A stretch of 64,000 nt of DNA from Syngnathus acus (GCF_901709675.1 NC_051101.1:10066501-10130500); one strand, 5' to 3'. Shown: positions 40,110 through 54,011, counted from the stretch's first letter. Made by a program: numbers and translations. The notes: generated by a model from the sequence alone, not told the origin.

Positions 40110-43100
40110 ATTGACAGTTAATCACAAACATATTACACCGCTGGGATGGGCGTAACTCTAGCCTTCCGACGCTAGCTCCCACCTGCCTGTCATGGTGATG
40201 ACACTGCAGCCTATCAGTGTCTGCCTCAGATTTATCAATCCGGCGGTAGAATGCGGCTTCGTCTCGGCCAAAGCTAGACACCCATCCATCCATCAATCTC
40301 CCAAGTTTGTGTGTGACACAGCGCCGACAGCCTCTTTCTCTTCAAGAGGCTTCCGCCGCATGCCGACGCTATTGTTACTCTGCTCGTTCAATCATTTCCA
40401 TTGAATAAATTCTGCTTGATGCTACCACTCGACAGTCTGGATCCGCATTGGTGAAAAAAAAATTGTGTTAACTACCACTTGATGTCTTTTGTGAGTGGAC
40501 AACTTCGTTTATTTTTCGCAGGCGAAGTGCCGAGCGAAGACCGTTCATGCTTCACCGGTTTACATTTCTGACACGAGCGTCAGCCGCATATGTTTGTGAT
40601 CAGTGCGGGATTGCGTGGCTGTGTCGAGAAAGAAAAGGGCAGATTGTATATAAGCTTGTTTTGCTTGAATGGCTTATTATGCTGATGTATATATCTCGGC
40701 CGACTTTAATATCCTGGGATACATAATGCCTCGAGCTATGCTGCTAAATCACTACAATGTTGACATTGAGTAGAGCTTTACAACCTTTGACTGTATTCCT
40801 CAAACATATAATATGACACGATTTTTTATTTTTTTTCTTCCCACAAGAAATAAGACAAGGGCCAATGCATAGGAAATCATGCAAACGTGTGTATTTGCTA
40901 AGGGCCATTCGGTTCTTCTTGTGCTGTGCTCATTAAATTTATGTCAGAACAGATGACCAAAGGACGGCGTGAGTTATTTTGCGACGTTGGCCTCCATCGC
41001 TGTTTACCACCGGGGCATGTCGTAGCGGCTGACATGTTAATAGAATCAGTCACTGATAACAGGGCGCTAATGAAAATCTAATCTGAAAACTAGCCTGTCG
41101 GTGGATTGTCTGCTTCTTCTATGTTCGGTGAGAAACATTTCTATCTCAAGTCTCATTAGCTGATATTCATTGCGGTGTCATTCTGAAAAATGTCCCATTT
41201 ATAGAAGCAAGACTGAGGTTGGATTGGATAGAGATGGCAGACGTTCGCAAATTCTTCCAGGTCAGAAAGGAAATGAATTAACTGTGATGCTATTGATTAA
41301 TTCTATTTCATCTTCCATTTGGGGGCTCGAGAGGTGGGACTGAAGAATAGCTCAGGACTAAAGCCAATAGAAAGCTTCAAATACTGAATCCCAGAAGAAA
41401 AATGTAAAAAGACATTTTGTAAAGGAAGGCCACTGACATGCAGGTGTCTTCTCTTTTCTGTCCTGGAAATTCTGCTTTTCAGCTGCAAGGCTCAGCATGT
41501 AGGGTAGGAAATTGAATAAACAAATCAGTCATATTCAGACACCGCGACGAAAAACAGCAAGGGTCTACTTTGTGTACTTCTCAACACATGGTCGAGAGAT
41601 GACAGAAGAAGCAAGAAAAGACTGAGGAGAAAAATATTACACCATCCAAACAAAGGTAGAGCAGCAACAGGTGCTTGTAAAAACACAATCGAGGGCACAG
41701 TTGTGTTTAGCGAAATAAAATCGTGTCGGAATTGTCATAATTGTTGCTTTTTAAAATAAATTACCTTAAGGACTTGTGAAGTCAGCCATGAATCTTTATG
41801 AGATGAAAATCTAGTTTTGTTTCGTGAGTACCGAATTAAAAAAAAAATCACTTCAGGGAAATATGTTTTAATGCGAAATAAATTATTTTCCGATTATTCG
41901 ATGGGATATCGGGTAGACTAATCGAGTCTAAAAATGTCGGATGGTCACTGCCCAAACTTACAATTAATGCTTCTCCAGAGAATTATCTTGCTGCATTGCT
42001 AATATAATTGTTGTGTGTGTTTGGAAGTGACATCATTGCCATCATCTGGCTTTGCAAATTAGTTTTTTTTTACACGTATTTTGCAAGCCCATAAATGAGT
42101 TGTTGTGATGTTCCTGTCAGAAAATAATATATATAAAAAATTAATATAAAATATTCCTGATTTTGCAAGGCTGTCATGTAAAAACAGTCCGTTTTTTTAA
42201 AATTTGCATTTATACAAGCAAGAGCATGACAGCTCTGTAAAAAAATCGTTCTCATAGGGTCAAAAAATATCCTCGTCTCTGTCTACCTATCCAGACTGTG
42301 TCTTTGTCAGCCTCCTGACCTTGAGTCTATTCAACAGAGAAATGTCACTCGGGTCTAACATACTGTAGAATACAGCAGTGTTGCATCACCGTTATCACAT
42401 CACACTTGCCATTGCATGTTGTCTATTGCGTTCCATGGCGACGGACAGCTTTTTGTTCCTGCAAATTGCGTTGTCGGTTACCTTAGAGGTTACAACCCGT
42501 TGATTATATTTCTCAGTGACCGGCAAAGCCCTGGAGGTGAGCTTATCCTTGTTTTTGTGCGTGCGTATGCATGTCTTAGCGCTAGCAGAGTCACAAAAAT
42601 AGTCCTTATGTACGTTGACATGCAGTTAGCGCATTGCATTAGGGACAAGTGAAAGTCTCATTTTGCATCATATTTAATTGAAGTGCATATGGACTGCTTG
42701 TACCGCAATATTGGGGCGTGCAAGTGTCGTGGCCTTGCGACTCTCACAGGACGTAGCAACATCACACCTGGGACACCATTGCAGAATTACATTTTTGTCA
42801 TCAGCAAGCTGCTCAGTTTTATATGTCGATACGGTGAATTTTTATTTCTTGAGCATATTCGTTGCCAATGCTGTCTTTTAGCATTTCTGCCATAATAGAT
42901 CCAAATATGGAGTGGAGTGAAAAGAATTCTCCACATATTTTTCTGAAGCGACATGGTCTAGCTGGCTCTGAAGGACATATGGTGCTGAGTCATGGCTGCT
43001 TAAATAAAGCGTACGGTTTATCCCGCCCCCGTGGATGGTTTACATAAATTCCTTTTGTGTAACAGTGGGAATACATTTTCCCATTAAATGTGTGCTAGAA

Positions 43101-46100
43101 GGTTTAAGAGGCTTTTAACACCAGATTAAAATCGGTGCCATTTTGGCAGTTCACCGCCAATAGTGGTCCATAACATATTTTGCATCAATGACTATTTTTG
43201 AGCAGAGAAACGAAAATTACAATAGCCTCGATTCACCTCGTTGTAGGAACTATTTCTTCCATCACATTATTTGACCTTTTGCCCCTTTTTGAACAAGTTT
43301 TTCTTCATTTTTTGGCAGCACAGACGCACAGAGAAATGCTCCTGATTTTCAAAATAAAATAAATTTGTAATATGTTGAATGAAAAGAAACTTTAACAACA
43401 ACAAAATTCCATCGTTTATCACGTCTCTTAATATTGCGGGTAAAGATTTAATCTTTCTCCCCACTCCCTTCTTCTCACTCAGCTTTTTTATGAAAATGAC
43501 TTTTTTATGGTCTTCTTTGAGCCATATTCTTCCTTTTATTTTAAGGTAATTCGCAAAAAGATGAAGGTCAATCCCTCCATAAGGAACTTCAATTTTATCA
43601 TGCGTAACCTTCCTCCTAATAGCGCAAATACACAACACGCTGCAATGAATTCCTTTAAAAAAGAAAAAGAAAATGTTCTGTTCACCATTGAGCCATAAAG
43701 TGCACTGTGAATGAGCCTGTCCTTCATATGTTGAAATATAAAATATATATATATATTTTTTTAATTCCAGTCTGAATTATACTGTGTTTATTTCCTTCAG
43801 TCGTGTCTCGTTTTGTCACAGAACCAACAAGGACAAGGTTTTAAAACAAAATCTTTCCTTCCCCCTTGTGCCCACTCATCCTTCCAACCGAAGCTTCCCT
43901 TCCGGGCACATAGGACAGTTGATCGTGAACTGCCTTAGAGGACAATTCAAAAGGTCAGCACAGGCAGTCTGTTGAGAAAGTGCATCTCTTCTCTCTATTT
44001 GCAAAGACGACAGCACTCGTCGCCGTGGTCTTATCTCCCTTAAATGCTGCAAGGCACAGGCGACTCTGACAAAACCACCACTTGTATTAAATTTATTTTC
44101 CCACCCTAAAATCAACCAATGCGCCGTCTGCTTCTTTCTCGTACTTTTCTCGCCTTAACACATGAAAAAGTCCCCCGGGGTGTTGGTAATGGTCTCCTCG
44201 GTTTGTGCTTAGGGCGGCAAAGCCCCGCCGAGAAACCCATCACAACTCTTTACTAGAAATGAAGGGATACTATAATGTTAAAAGAAAAAAATGGTGGAAG
44301 TGTTTCTGAGTGTTTTTTAAGTAAAGGAAAAAAAAGGTTAAAAGTGCCCCATGGTGAGGGAGACTAATTTTCTACTCTTTCTTACCTTTAGGTTTGTTTT
44401 TGCATTTCATTTACAGTATATGAGAAAAGCCAAGCTGTAAACTGAGGACGAAGTGAATAGACGGCTGAAATACTTTAAAATGGTGTTGAATAGATTGTAT
44501 ACAGAGAGAAAATTGCAGCTCTGATAGATCGAATGAGGCCTTTTCCATTATTCAACGTGCATGCCATTTGAAAATGATCTTTGGTCAATAAAAAAAAAAA
44601 AATTATATATCACCGGCGGTAAGGTACATTGTTTCAAAGAAAGAAAATGTCAATACAGACTGCGAATGATTTTTTTTTTTTTTTGCAATTTAAAGTTCTG
44701 CGACACATTGTGACAATGACAGACGAAATGAAAAGAGATAACAAGCATGCCGGTGTATTGTGTCGGCTCGCTGTTTACCACCAAATATTTGTGGTAAAAA
44801 CAAGAATTTATTTACAAAATGTAGCGTTGATACCTGTACAACTCTCATTTTTAGTCGCTCGCAGTTCTGTTAGATGTTTCTTTTTGCTTCACCAAATGAA
44901 TATTTCTCTCGGATGTCCAATAATGATAATTAACATTTAAATGCTGACACTCACGATTTGTCTGTACACCGTTTCATCCCTAATTTTGAGTCACTCCAGT
45001 GAAATTATGTGCGCGTTATATAATCCTGACACACATAAAATTCAGCTAAAAATTATTGCCGTAGTAATACTGTGTTCACAGGAACTTTTTCTTCTACCAC
45101 GAACTGTCATCTTCATGCAAATTAGAAGTCTGCTTGTCAGTCGATGATAAGTCAAATGAGAGAAATGATACGGCAGTGGAAACGGCATTTGAAATGGCTG
45201 AACGCCAACACCGTCATATGGCGGAATTATTTCAGTTGCCAAAACCGCAGCGACAGTTTGTGTGATGTGTTTGAAGCCCTGTGGCACCACCACCACAAAC
45301 TTCCCTCCAACATCTGAGAACTACAGACACGGCGGAATACATTGACATGCTGCAACCATCCAAAAAGGAGTCAGGGAAGTGCTACAAGGGCAAGAGGGAT
45401 TTCTGAAACGAAAAAAACCTCCCAAAACGTTAAAAGAAATTGAAAAAATTTCCATCTCACCAATGAAAGACTAGTCAACGTGTATCCCGATACTCGAGGT
45501 ACGATACAATTAAAAAAACGGTATATTTGACCGAATTGGTGGCGATAATTTTTCAATCTGCTGATTGTTAAATCATTGCAATTTGATATTTGTATGTAAT
45601 AGTTAAAGATGGTCGTCATGACGACACGCTTCTGTTGAAGGAATTCAGATACGCAGCTGTCGCTCCGTTTAAGCGAGCGAGTGCCTCAAAAGTAAGACCG
45701 ACATTGTGCGTCATTATGAAAAGTCAATTACGTCGCTCTAATTTCACATTATTGTTTTGTCCCTATTAAAGTTGTTCCCAGGCAAGAGGACAAACACCTT
45801 CTCTATAAATGTTTATTACACAACTTCGGACCTGCCTGGAATTATGCATGAAACTAGACAAGCTCAAACACTGAAGTAGTTGAAAGAATAACGCGGCTAT
45901 TTACACACATTAAAGTCTTATCATGAGCCATTGATGTTGTTGATGGCTGACTCGTCTCGTGAAAACTTTTAATGCTCTGTGACACTTTCACGACATAATG
46001 AGGCAATTTTCCATCCCTGGGCTGCTCTTCTAACAAGTCTAATTTTGCTCTCAGGCCAATGGCCGCTATGTACCCCGCCTCCATTTGAGAAACTTATTTA

Positions 46101-46831
46101 CTGGATATGTGCTGAAGGATATTGCGGGTGGCAGTGAATAAATACTGAGTTAAGAGAACTGCAGCCAACGCATGAAAATGGAGTCCAAAAATCTACATGA
46201 CCTTCTCAGACTATAATATTAAACAGAAGATGTGCCAAGAGCAAACCATAGCTCAATAGAACAGTAATGGCATTGCGAGCATCATCGAGGACACCCCTTG
46301 AAGTCAAACACAGCCGTAAATCCCATTAAAGTTTGTATTTGAGATAACTGCGTGGCCTTGGATGTCACAGGGACAAAGCTTTCATCCCCCACAAGTTTTA
46401 TTACATGGAAAATACAAGTTTACCATTATGCTCTTCCTTCCTGTGACTTGTCCAAATGTAGCTTTGTCATTTTTTTTGCGTTACTGGCCGGAGTTGGTGT
46501 CACCTCCAGGTCCAGCAGAACTCTATATGAATTATGATGTGCTCAATCATTTCTAATCTTGTTACGGATCTTAGTTTGCCCTTGACAGCGGCAAAGAATT
46601 GATGGAATGCGACTCTGGTTTTTCTTTGCTCAGTCATGCTGTGAATGCTCGTGTGAGGGCGGTACGCTCGGTTAAATGTTTTATTGTCTTTTGAGCGAAA
46701 TCGCGATTCTTGACAACACGATTACGTTATCGCCGAAGTGCTGTTATTTTGCATCAGATGGACCCTGAATCTGTTGGATCTAAAATTTCACACATACTGT
46801 AAATGGTGTCTCCATCATCTCCCACCAAGAT

Positions 46832-47077
46832 TACCGTATTTTCCGCACTGTAAGGTGCACCGGATTATAAAGCGCACCTTCAATGAACGGCCCATTTTAA
46901 AACTTTGTCCATATATAAGTTCTATACATTTGGCCCGCGGGCCGGACTTTGGACACGCCTGCTGTAGTGGCTCAATATTGGTCCATGTATAAGGCGCACC
47001 TGATTATAAGGCGCACTGTCGGCTTTTGAGAAAATTTGAGGTTTTGAGGTGCGCCTTATAGAGCGGAAAATACGGTA
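46832..47077. mobile_element. TATAAGGCGCACC-family MITE, short form (copy 4)
   Basis: A 246-bp TA-bounded element with ends TACCGTATTTTCCGCACTGTAAGG and GAGCGGAAAATACGGTA. It shares the TTTGGCCCGCGGGCCGGACTT core with 20018-20263 and 37077-37323. It lies about 2.1 kb upstream of exon B, with another copy just downstream of that exon. Confidence 0.8.
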
Positions 47078-48920
47078 AATAGCATAAGCGGCATGCTACT
47101 CATTACGGGTGATGCTAACCAATTAGCACCTGCTATGAGTTGCTGTTCACAAACTGGGGCTCTGAAAAATAAACAATGGAAATGCCTTTACAGTTATCAT
47201 ATGCCTCACATTCAAACCAGTATCAATGGCTATATTTATTTATCAATGGCTTAATTAGGTGAGACAAGACCTTAGGTACTTTCCAAATGACACGAAGTAA
47301 AATTACACCTAATGAATTATCCATCTTGACTGTGTCACCGTGGACTATCTCACACTGTATCATGATTATAGCACCAAATATATGGCAGACTTCTTTAATT
47401 TGTCACAATGTTTAATTCATGAGCTCTTCATACATCACATGCCACCTTATAGAGGACCTCATTAAAATGTGCCATGACTTCACATTCATATTGAATGTCT
47501 CTGTGGCTGCTTCATCAATAGTTTTATAGACGCAGCAACGGCATGGTCCACACACAGGTCTTAATAACGTCTCTATACGATATATTACGGAAAAGGCACC
47601 TATAGGGTCCAACCGCCGGTGAGGACGGTGCAGCTGTACAGCTTCGGCCCTTTGCTATGATTTTATGAGTCCCCGGTGAGCCTGCAGGATGCACGATAGG
47701 AGACAGGATTGTGAAAGATCTAATTAAACAGAGCAATATGAGAGTGCAGTGATCCCCGGCCCCGGACAAGACACAAATCAGTGGCTGTTGACAGTGGACT
47801 GCAGGGCAATTGGGCTTTGCAGTAAAATAAGTACTGTAGCCTCAAGATAACGACCATCCCTTCTTGTCTATGGGCCCCTGTTTAACTTTCTTTACAACTT
47901 GGGTGTGATGGGTTGTGAATCTCGATCCCACTAAATGGATTATTGGTGGTTTCTCAAGTTACTTGTTGCCTAAATCTGACAAGTAAAAGATTTAGTGTTT
48001 TTATAATGGAACATCAGAAAAGTAGCTGTAGGTTATTCACTGTTAAAAGTCATTTCGTTTGGTGCTTTTATCAGCTTTCACTTGTGAGTAGTGAATAACG
48101 GTCATCGGGCCACATGGCGCCAACTGTGTGGTCTCGGAGGACTTTTGAGTGACAGAGAACGGCGAGGACTCGGAGTACAATGACGACAGGCCAGCACACA
48201 GGAAGGTCTCCAGCATTGTTGTGCTAATCATGTTAACGGACAAAATCTGAAGGCGGGACAGATGCTAAGAATGAGCAACGGGGGGTTATGTTTGTCCTTA
48301 TTAGAAAGCTTCCACTGGGCTTACTGTTATATATTTATTTTTCTCTACCAGATCTGTTCTTTCTACGTTTATACAAATGTCGTTCTTAGCCAACAGCAAC
48401 TATTATGTCTTTTTATTCAGCAGGGTATTTTATCAAACTCCTACACGCTCAGTTGTGATTTGATTGAGAACAACCGACATTTTTTTTATCGTGGATTTGA
48501 ACAGCTAAAAATGGTTAAAAGCAGATTTAATCCTTTGTGATATGTGTGCCTTAGTTCACAGAGTGTCTGCTTAACGCAAATCTCTGTCGCATCGCGTACA
48601 AGCTCCCAACAGTTATCTCCAAATCAGTTTGAAAAGCTTTTTGAGTTTTTGAGAGAGCGGCAAGACTCTGTGACTATGTCTCATGTGGTGCGAGGCTTAT
48701 TTGGATGACATAAAAGAGCTAAGCCTCTAATGAGGTTCTCTGTATTAAGTGTTTGAGAACACACATTAACATAACATACTAATTGTAACCACCAATATTT
48801 CAATCAAGGGCGCAAATGACTAGAAAGCCAACACAAATTATTAATATGAGAGCATAAATCATTCAATGTTGCTGGGCGGTTTTTAATTCGCACAGTGTGA
48901 ATCATCCAGTTCCTGTTTGT

Positions 48921-49071
48921 CCTTCCTTCCTTCCCTTTTCTTTCCTTCCTTCCTTCCTTCCTTCCTTCCTTCCTTCCTTCCTTCCTTCCTTGCTTCCTTC
49001 CTTCCAATAATTCTTCCATCCACCCACCCATCCATTAATTCTTCCATCCATCCACCCACCCATCCAATAAT
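48921..49071 (+). repeat. (CCTT)n tract followed by CATC/CACC-rich repeat
   Basis: From 48921 to about 49006 the sequence is nearly pure CCTT, with one G interruption near 48992. It continues as CCATCCACCCACCCATCC-type sequence to about 49071. It ends about 85 bases before exon B. The pyrimidine-rich strand is the sense strand of the gene. Confidence 0.9.
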
Positions 49072-49156
49072 CCTATACATCCGATAAATCCACAAAAGGC
49101 ATAAACATGTCCAAAATGTATTTTTTTCAGGCTAACGTTTTCATTCTTCATTTTAG

Positions 49157-49428
49157 GTTCCTACATGTTGGTCAACTCCTCGCAGCACGTAGCGGGCCAT
49201 TGCGCTCAGCTGCTGCTGCAGAGTCTGAGTGAGAACGACACACACTGCGTCCAGTTCAGCTACTTCCTGTACAGCCGCGATGGCCACAGTCCAGGGAGCC
49301 TAAAGGCATATGTGCGTGTCAATGGCGGTCCGTTGGGCAACCCGGTGTGGAACACGTCGGGATCCCACGGGAAACAGTGGCATCAGATGGAGCTGGCTGT
49401 CAGCACCTTCTGGCCAAATGAATATCAG
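49157..49428 (+). CDS. ptpru: ptpru exon B: core of the MAM domain
   Basis: This 272-nt exon (phase 1 in, 0 out) follows a TTTTAG acceptor and ends at GTAAAG. It encodes residues 46-135. [29 protein letters not shown], a tryptophan-rich GSHGKQWHQ and [13 protein letters not shown] are the signature MAM blocks; the first is essentially the PTPRU wording. Cys75 should pair with Cys162 of exon C. N-glycosylation sequons lie at Asn51 (NSS), Asn71 (NDT) and Asn110 (NTS). Cys60, in GHCAQ, is an additional cysteine where the human protein has none as I recall it, and it would be unpaired. The size and phases are those expected for this exon in R2B genes. A MITE begins 40 bases after the donor. Confidence 0.96.
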
Positions 49429-49467
49429 GTAAAGTAATTATCCTTGTTCGCTTTCTTGTTGATCAAT

Positions 49468-49858
49468 TACCGTATTTTCCGCACTATAAGGCGCACCTAA
49501 AAACCTCCAGTTTTCTCAAAAGCCGACAGTGCGCCTTATAATCCGGTGCGCATTATATATGGACCAATATGGATTCGTGGATGAGGACTAATTTATTAAA
49601 AAGCTTTACGTGTTTATTTTGTGTGTTGTGTGATATTAACGTTTGAGCAACGTTGAGTTATTGATATATTGTTATTGTTTTCACTATTTCGAGTGTTGCT
49701 ATATTGTGAGTGCATTAACGTTTGAGCCACGTTGAGTTATTTATTCTATGCGCCTTATAATCCGGTGCGCCTTATATATGGACAAAGTTTTAAAATGGGC
49801 CATTCATTGAAGGTGCGCCTTATAATCCGGTGCGCCTTATAGTGCTGAAAATACGGTA
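49468..49858. mobile_element. TATAAGGCGCACC-family MITE, long form (copy 5), next to exon B donor
   Basis: A 391-bp TA-bounded element with ends TACCGTATTTTCCGCACTATAAGG and AGTGCTGAAAATACGGTA. Each end has two GGCGCACC boxes. The core has the duplicated ATTAACGTTTGAGC(A/C)ACGTTGAG repeat seen at 7109-7491. It starts 40 bases downstream of the exon B splice donor and, when transcribed, can fold as a hairpin. Confidence 0.85.
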
Positions 49859-52379
49859 CTTCAATTTTGTCCAATTATGTGTTTTTTGTTACAAACTCCA
49901 ATTCATTTTTGGATGATCAGGTCAAGATTTGGGATGAAGCCAATGCTAGCTAGCAATGTGTAACTATGCTGCCCGTTCGTTCACTAAGGTGTAAATTTAT
50001 TTCCTGTAAATTGGCAAGACAGAGATGTTGTGAAAATAAATGCCTATTTGCTTGCTGTCAATTCTCTTGTGACCAACCTCGCTGGATTCTTCTACCGCTT
50101 AATCAGACATTATACAAGGGATTTGAATGGTCCAATAGAGATAACCGTCAAAGATGAAATATATCATCTGGTTTATATGATGTATGCCCGGATGTGTTTA
50201 TACTCCTAAGAATAAAAAAAAAAGTCACTTATCAAACAGAAATCTCATCACTGTCCTGTAAAAATGTAGGCATTCCGCCAACATTCATTTCAACGCTTTA
50301 TTTATACTCATATATACGTAACTGTGATTTTTACCCTGTCAGGCCTAATTACTGCCAGCTACAATAATTCTCATCTTGCTTTATAGCCTATTTACTGTAT
50401 TGATTTATTGACTGGCATCAAATCTGTATAAAGGATTTTCCTGTTAGTTTGCAGATGGTTTGTCCGGAGCTTTTAAAGTATATCTATCTTTTGATTCAAT
50501 TTGATTTTTCTGCAAACTCAGTAGAAATGTCAAAAAGCAATTAAGTTGAGTAGTGTGCATTTTATCATGAACTGTCAGCGGCTATAACTTAATTGAATTG
50601 TGTTCAACCCCACAAGAACTGACCTTCACTTTGTAAATAGTAGTTCCTTGTACAAACAGGGGCGAGATTTAGAGTGACTCTTTCCCATTCTGTAGCCTGA
50701 CAATGAGGTAAAGTGTGTCTTGGGGGGAATGGAACAAACACTCTGAAGAAGGCTGTGATGTCCACACAGAAATTCAAAGAGATTTTTAAATTTGAAGTCC
50801 CTATCTTAAAAATGTTAAATTCAAAAAGACAGATTTCAGTCAAAGACACACAATGTCATAGGTATTGATGGATAGATAGAATATATTTAAGCAAACAGTC
50901 AACAAGTCAGATGTCAAGCTTTGCTGAAATGTCCATGTTTTTGCAGAAACACACAACAGATCATTATAAACCTTTTTGTTTTTTACAAACTCTTTTTACT
51001 CTTAAATATGAGCATGGTTTTAATGAGGGCAGTCATTTTGAGTAACTGTTTTATTTTCAGTAAAAGTAATGTCGCTTATGAACATTTATTTTTATTTTTA
51101 ACAGGGACAGTGCACAAGCTAGTTTTCAGCTGTAGTCCCTGGACACGATGTTGAGGTGCCAACATAAATACTCAAGTATAAGTAAAACGTACTCTTAAGT
51201 TTCGTCAAATCTTCTCTGGCAAGTACAATTCATCCCGAAAGTTGCTTGAGTAAATATATATTGAGTAACCATAGCGTGTTGCTACCCATCCGTGGTCCCA
51301 AAGGCCTAGTCCAACATGTCTGAACATAATCTGATCAGATTCATGAAGAATAAACAAGAGTACACAAGATACTGTTTGCAAATTAGTGAAGCAATATATC
51401 AGGCCAATCAGACGCTATTGATGTTTGTGTTTACGTTAGCTGCTGTGCCTGGATGAAAAAGGATCAGATCAATATTCATCCTTCTATTTTAACAGCTTTG
51501 AGGTACAAGGGACCTGGAGCCTTTCCAGCCTGACATTAGAGAATGGACAAATTTTGATTCTGTCATAGAATCAGATCAATATTTCATTTCTAAAGTATTA
51601 TCAATTGGCCATAATAAATTGTGAAATGTACATTATTCAGTGGGGCCTGGTGCTTGGCGTGGAAGTACGCCTTGGACGGTTTGCTCGCATTTTGCGGAGG
51701 CTGACATTTTGAGACTGATAAAACACGCATTCACTTGAATGGACGTGCATGATTTTCATCAGATTTGTTTGTTGTTTTCACGATTGTGATAGGTCAAACA
51801 ATGGAACACAAATGCCATGAGATGCATATCAATGTGGTTATGACTAAGAATGTGTCTTTGACTATATTTCCAGGATGACACTGACTGGCGGAAATCACAA
51901 TAAATGTTTTTTTAATTATTTATTTTTGGGAAAATTGCGATATTTGAGTGCACCCAAATTTTATTTTCCATTTATTTAAAATTACCACAAAGAATAAATT
52001 AACTAAATATTATTTACAGATAATTATCATTTTAAGGAGTTTGTGTGTACAAAGGTGTTGCTACTCAATGGCTGCTCCAGTCAGCCTTGTAACTAGTAAC
52101 TAATTAGTAAAGTATCAGGGAAATTGCTTTGCCTCTTATTTTAAACAAGCACACACTGCTTAATTTATCTTTTCATGGCATCAGCAGTGCGACTCGCCCC
52201 ATACTTGCAACATAAAGATTTAAATAGCTACCCTATGTAAAAAAAATGTGAGTTGAACCGTGTAGTGTCTCGTTGAAGATCGCTTCAGTGAATACAGAGC
52301 TGAGTTGAGATCAGTCTTTTGCAAACTGTTATTGTTTTCTCAACATAGCAAGGGCGCTCGGAATGCGTTAATAATATGC

Positions 52380-52625
52380 TGGTTAGGGATGGACCGGTGT
52401 CAGCGCTTGTTTAAAAAAAAAAAATAAATAAAAAAATAAAGATCCGATACTTCGCACCGATACCACCAGACATATTCGTTCTGTGGTAATACTTGAAGAA
52501 CATGGATGACACACTTTTAGGTGTTTTGTACACATGCACCTGATTGGCTGTGTAACTACGTCGAAACAAATATAATTAATAATAATAATTCATTAAATTT
52601 GTATAGCGCTTTTCAAAAACCCAAA
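52380..52625. repeat. Remnants of dispersed repeats
   Basis: GGATGGACCGGTGTCAGCGC, an A/T-rich tract and GATCCGATACTTCGCACCGATACC are reminiscent of a GATCCGATATCGG-type fish repeat. About 100 bases on, ATTTGTATAGCGCTTTTCAAAA with CCCAAAGACGCTTATAC resembles another common fish repeat tail. Boundaries and classes are uncertain. Confidence 0.35.
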
Positions 52626-54011
52626 GACGCTTATACACTGGCTAATATACACTGCTGATTGGCTCTTTTGTACTCAAATGCATGTACTTGTTCCTCTGAA
52701 CGTTTGGCTTTGTATAAATTGCTCCTCTTATATCGTTATTACCTCTTCTGCGAGTGAGTCAGAATTGTTCCATGGCTGCCAATTGAAAAGAGAATGATTA
52801 ATATAAGGAGGAGTGAAAGTCTTTCAAGACTGGGCAATTTGCTGTCAGACGCACGCCAAAAACATATTTTTTCCATCTGGCCTTTGTCTCTAAAGTCTTC
52901 GAATGATCGTAAGTTGAATTTCTTCTTTTCTTCAACAGTCAAAAGTTTTTAAAAGGACAGATGTTTGCCACGCTCACACTTCTGAAATGTTGCGTAGGCT
53001 TGCACAAATTGTAATACATAGCCAAATTATTCATCCCATTACAATTACAATGCAGTCAAAACTTTATAAAAGGCCAGATGTCGTCACAAATCTATCAATG
53101 GCTTTGCCACCCGCACATTTTTGAAATCTTGTATCGCTTTTCATAATTCACATGCTCGAATTTGTGTGTCAGACTGACGCCACGCTGAGAGCGTGTGTGT
53201 GTTCGGAGAGACAGAGCGTTCCCTCCCATTAATTTTCCAACGCAGCCTATGAAGCTTGTGCTTGAACCGTTTCCATCCGTACTGCCTGACGCACTTGGCT
53301 CCAGCACTCTGAATAACCAAACGGTACATTTGATCAAGACACTGCATGCTCGAGTGTATTTCTTGATGCACCAACGATTGGGGAACGGGGATTTTGTCTC
53401 TGAGCTCTTCTGTTCATGGTCACAGTTTTTGTGGGGCTCGCTTATTCTCGCCGATGAAATTCAAAATTAGTTCTCAAAAAAAAAAAAGTGACAGTACAAC
53501 AAGTGATAAATACAATTTGATTATTTGGAAATTAAACAATCTTAATGACTTCCTGAGATTCGCTCTGATTCAAAATTTTGATTCGCTGATCGCTTTTCCT
53601 CGCCGTCTCCAATCCCAAATCGAGTCACCACGGTTCGTGCAGAATCCGATAAATAAGGGAACTAAATGATTTGAAACAGCTTTCTGTAATTTGGTGCAAT
53701 TCTACACTCCTGAAGATGACAACTGTGATGCCCTGGTCGATGCTAAAATAAAATAAATAAAACCCCAGAGTGACTTTTAAAAGCCTCAAACACTATTATT
53801 CTGTAGAAAGCATCACAATTTTTCGTAAAACTTTCTATGGCCTCTGAAAGGATACATGTTACCAATCCCTGGGCTTGGGGCCAAAACAGTTTTAATGATT
53901 TTTCGCTAAACTGTCTCCATGGCGTATTCACTGGGGCTTGCATAACGTTTTAAGTTCTTACACTCGCTTTGTATTTGTGACAACGAGAGCACTACCCTTT
54001 CATTAAACAAG

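Larger units (their letters stand above)
26778..49156 (+). other. Intron between exons A and B (about 22 kb)
   Basis: A GT-AG intron in phase 1. It contains two solo hAT-type ends (26793-26850, 37003-37068), two full hAT elements (31910-32186, 32886-33173), MITEs at 37077-37323, 39621-39817 and 46832-47077, a long TA repeat (36402-36466), a C19 run (37548-37566), a G-rich run (40085-40109) and a CCTT/CATC tract (48921-49071). Non-repetitive, compositionally balanced blocks, possible conserved elements, are at about 27240-27430, 27900-28250, 30240-30480, 33400-33950, 37570-37830 and 47400-47770. No coding exon was recognised. Confidence 0.85.
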
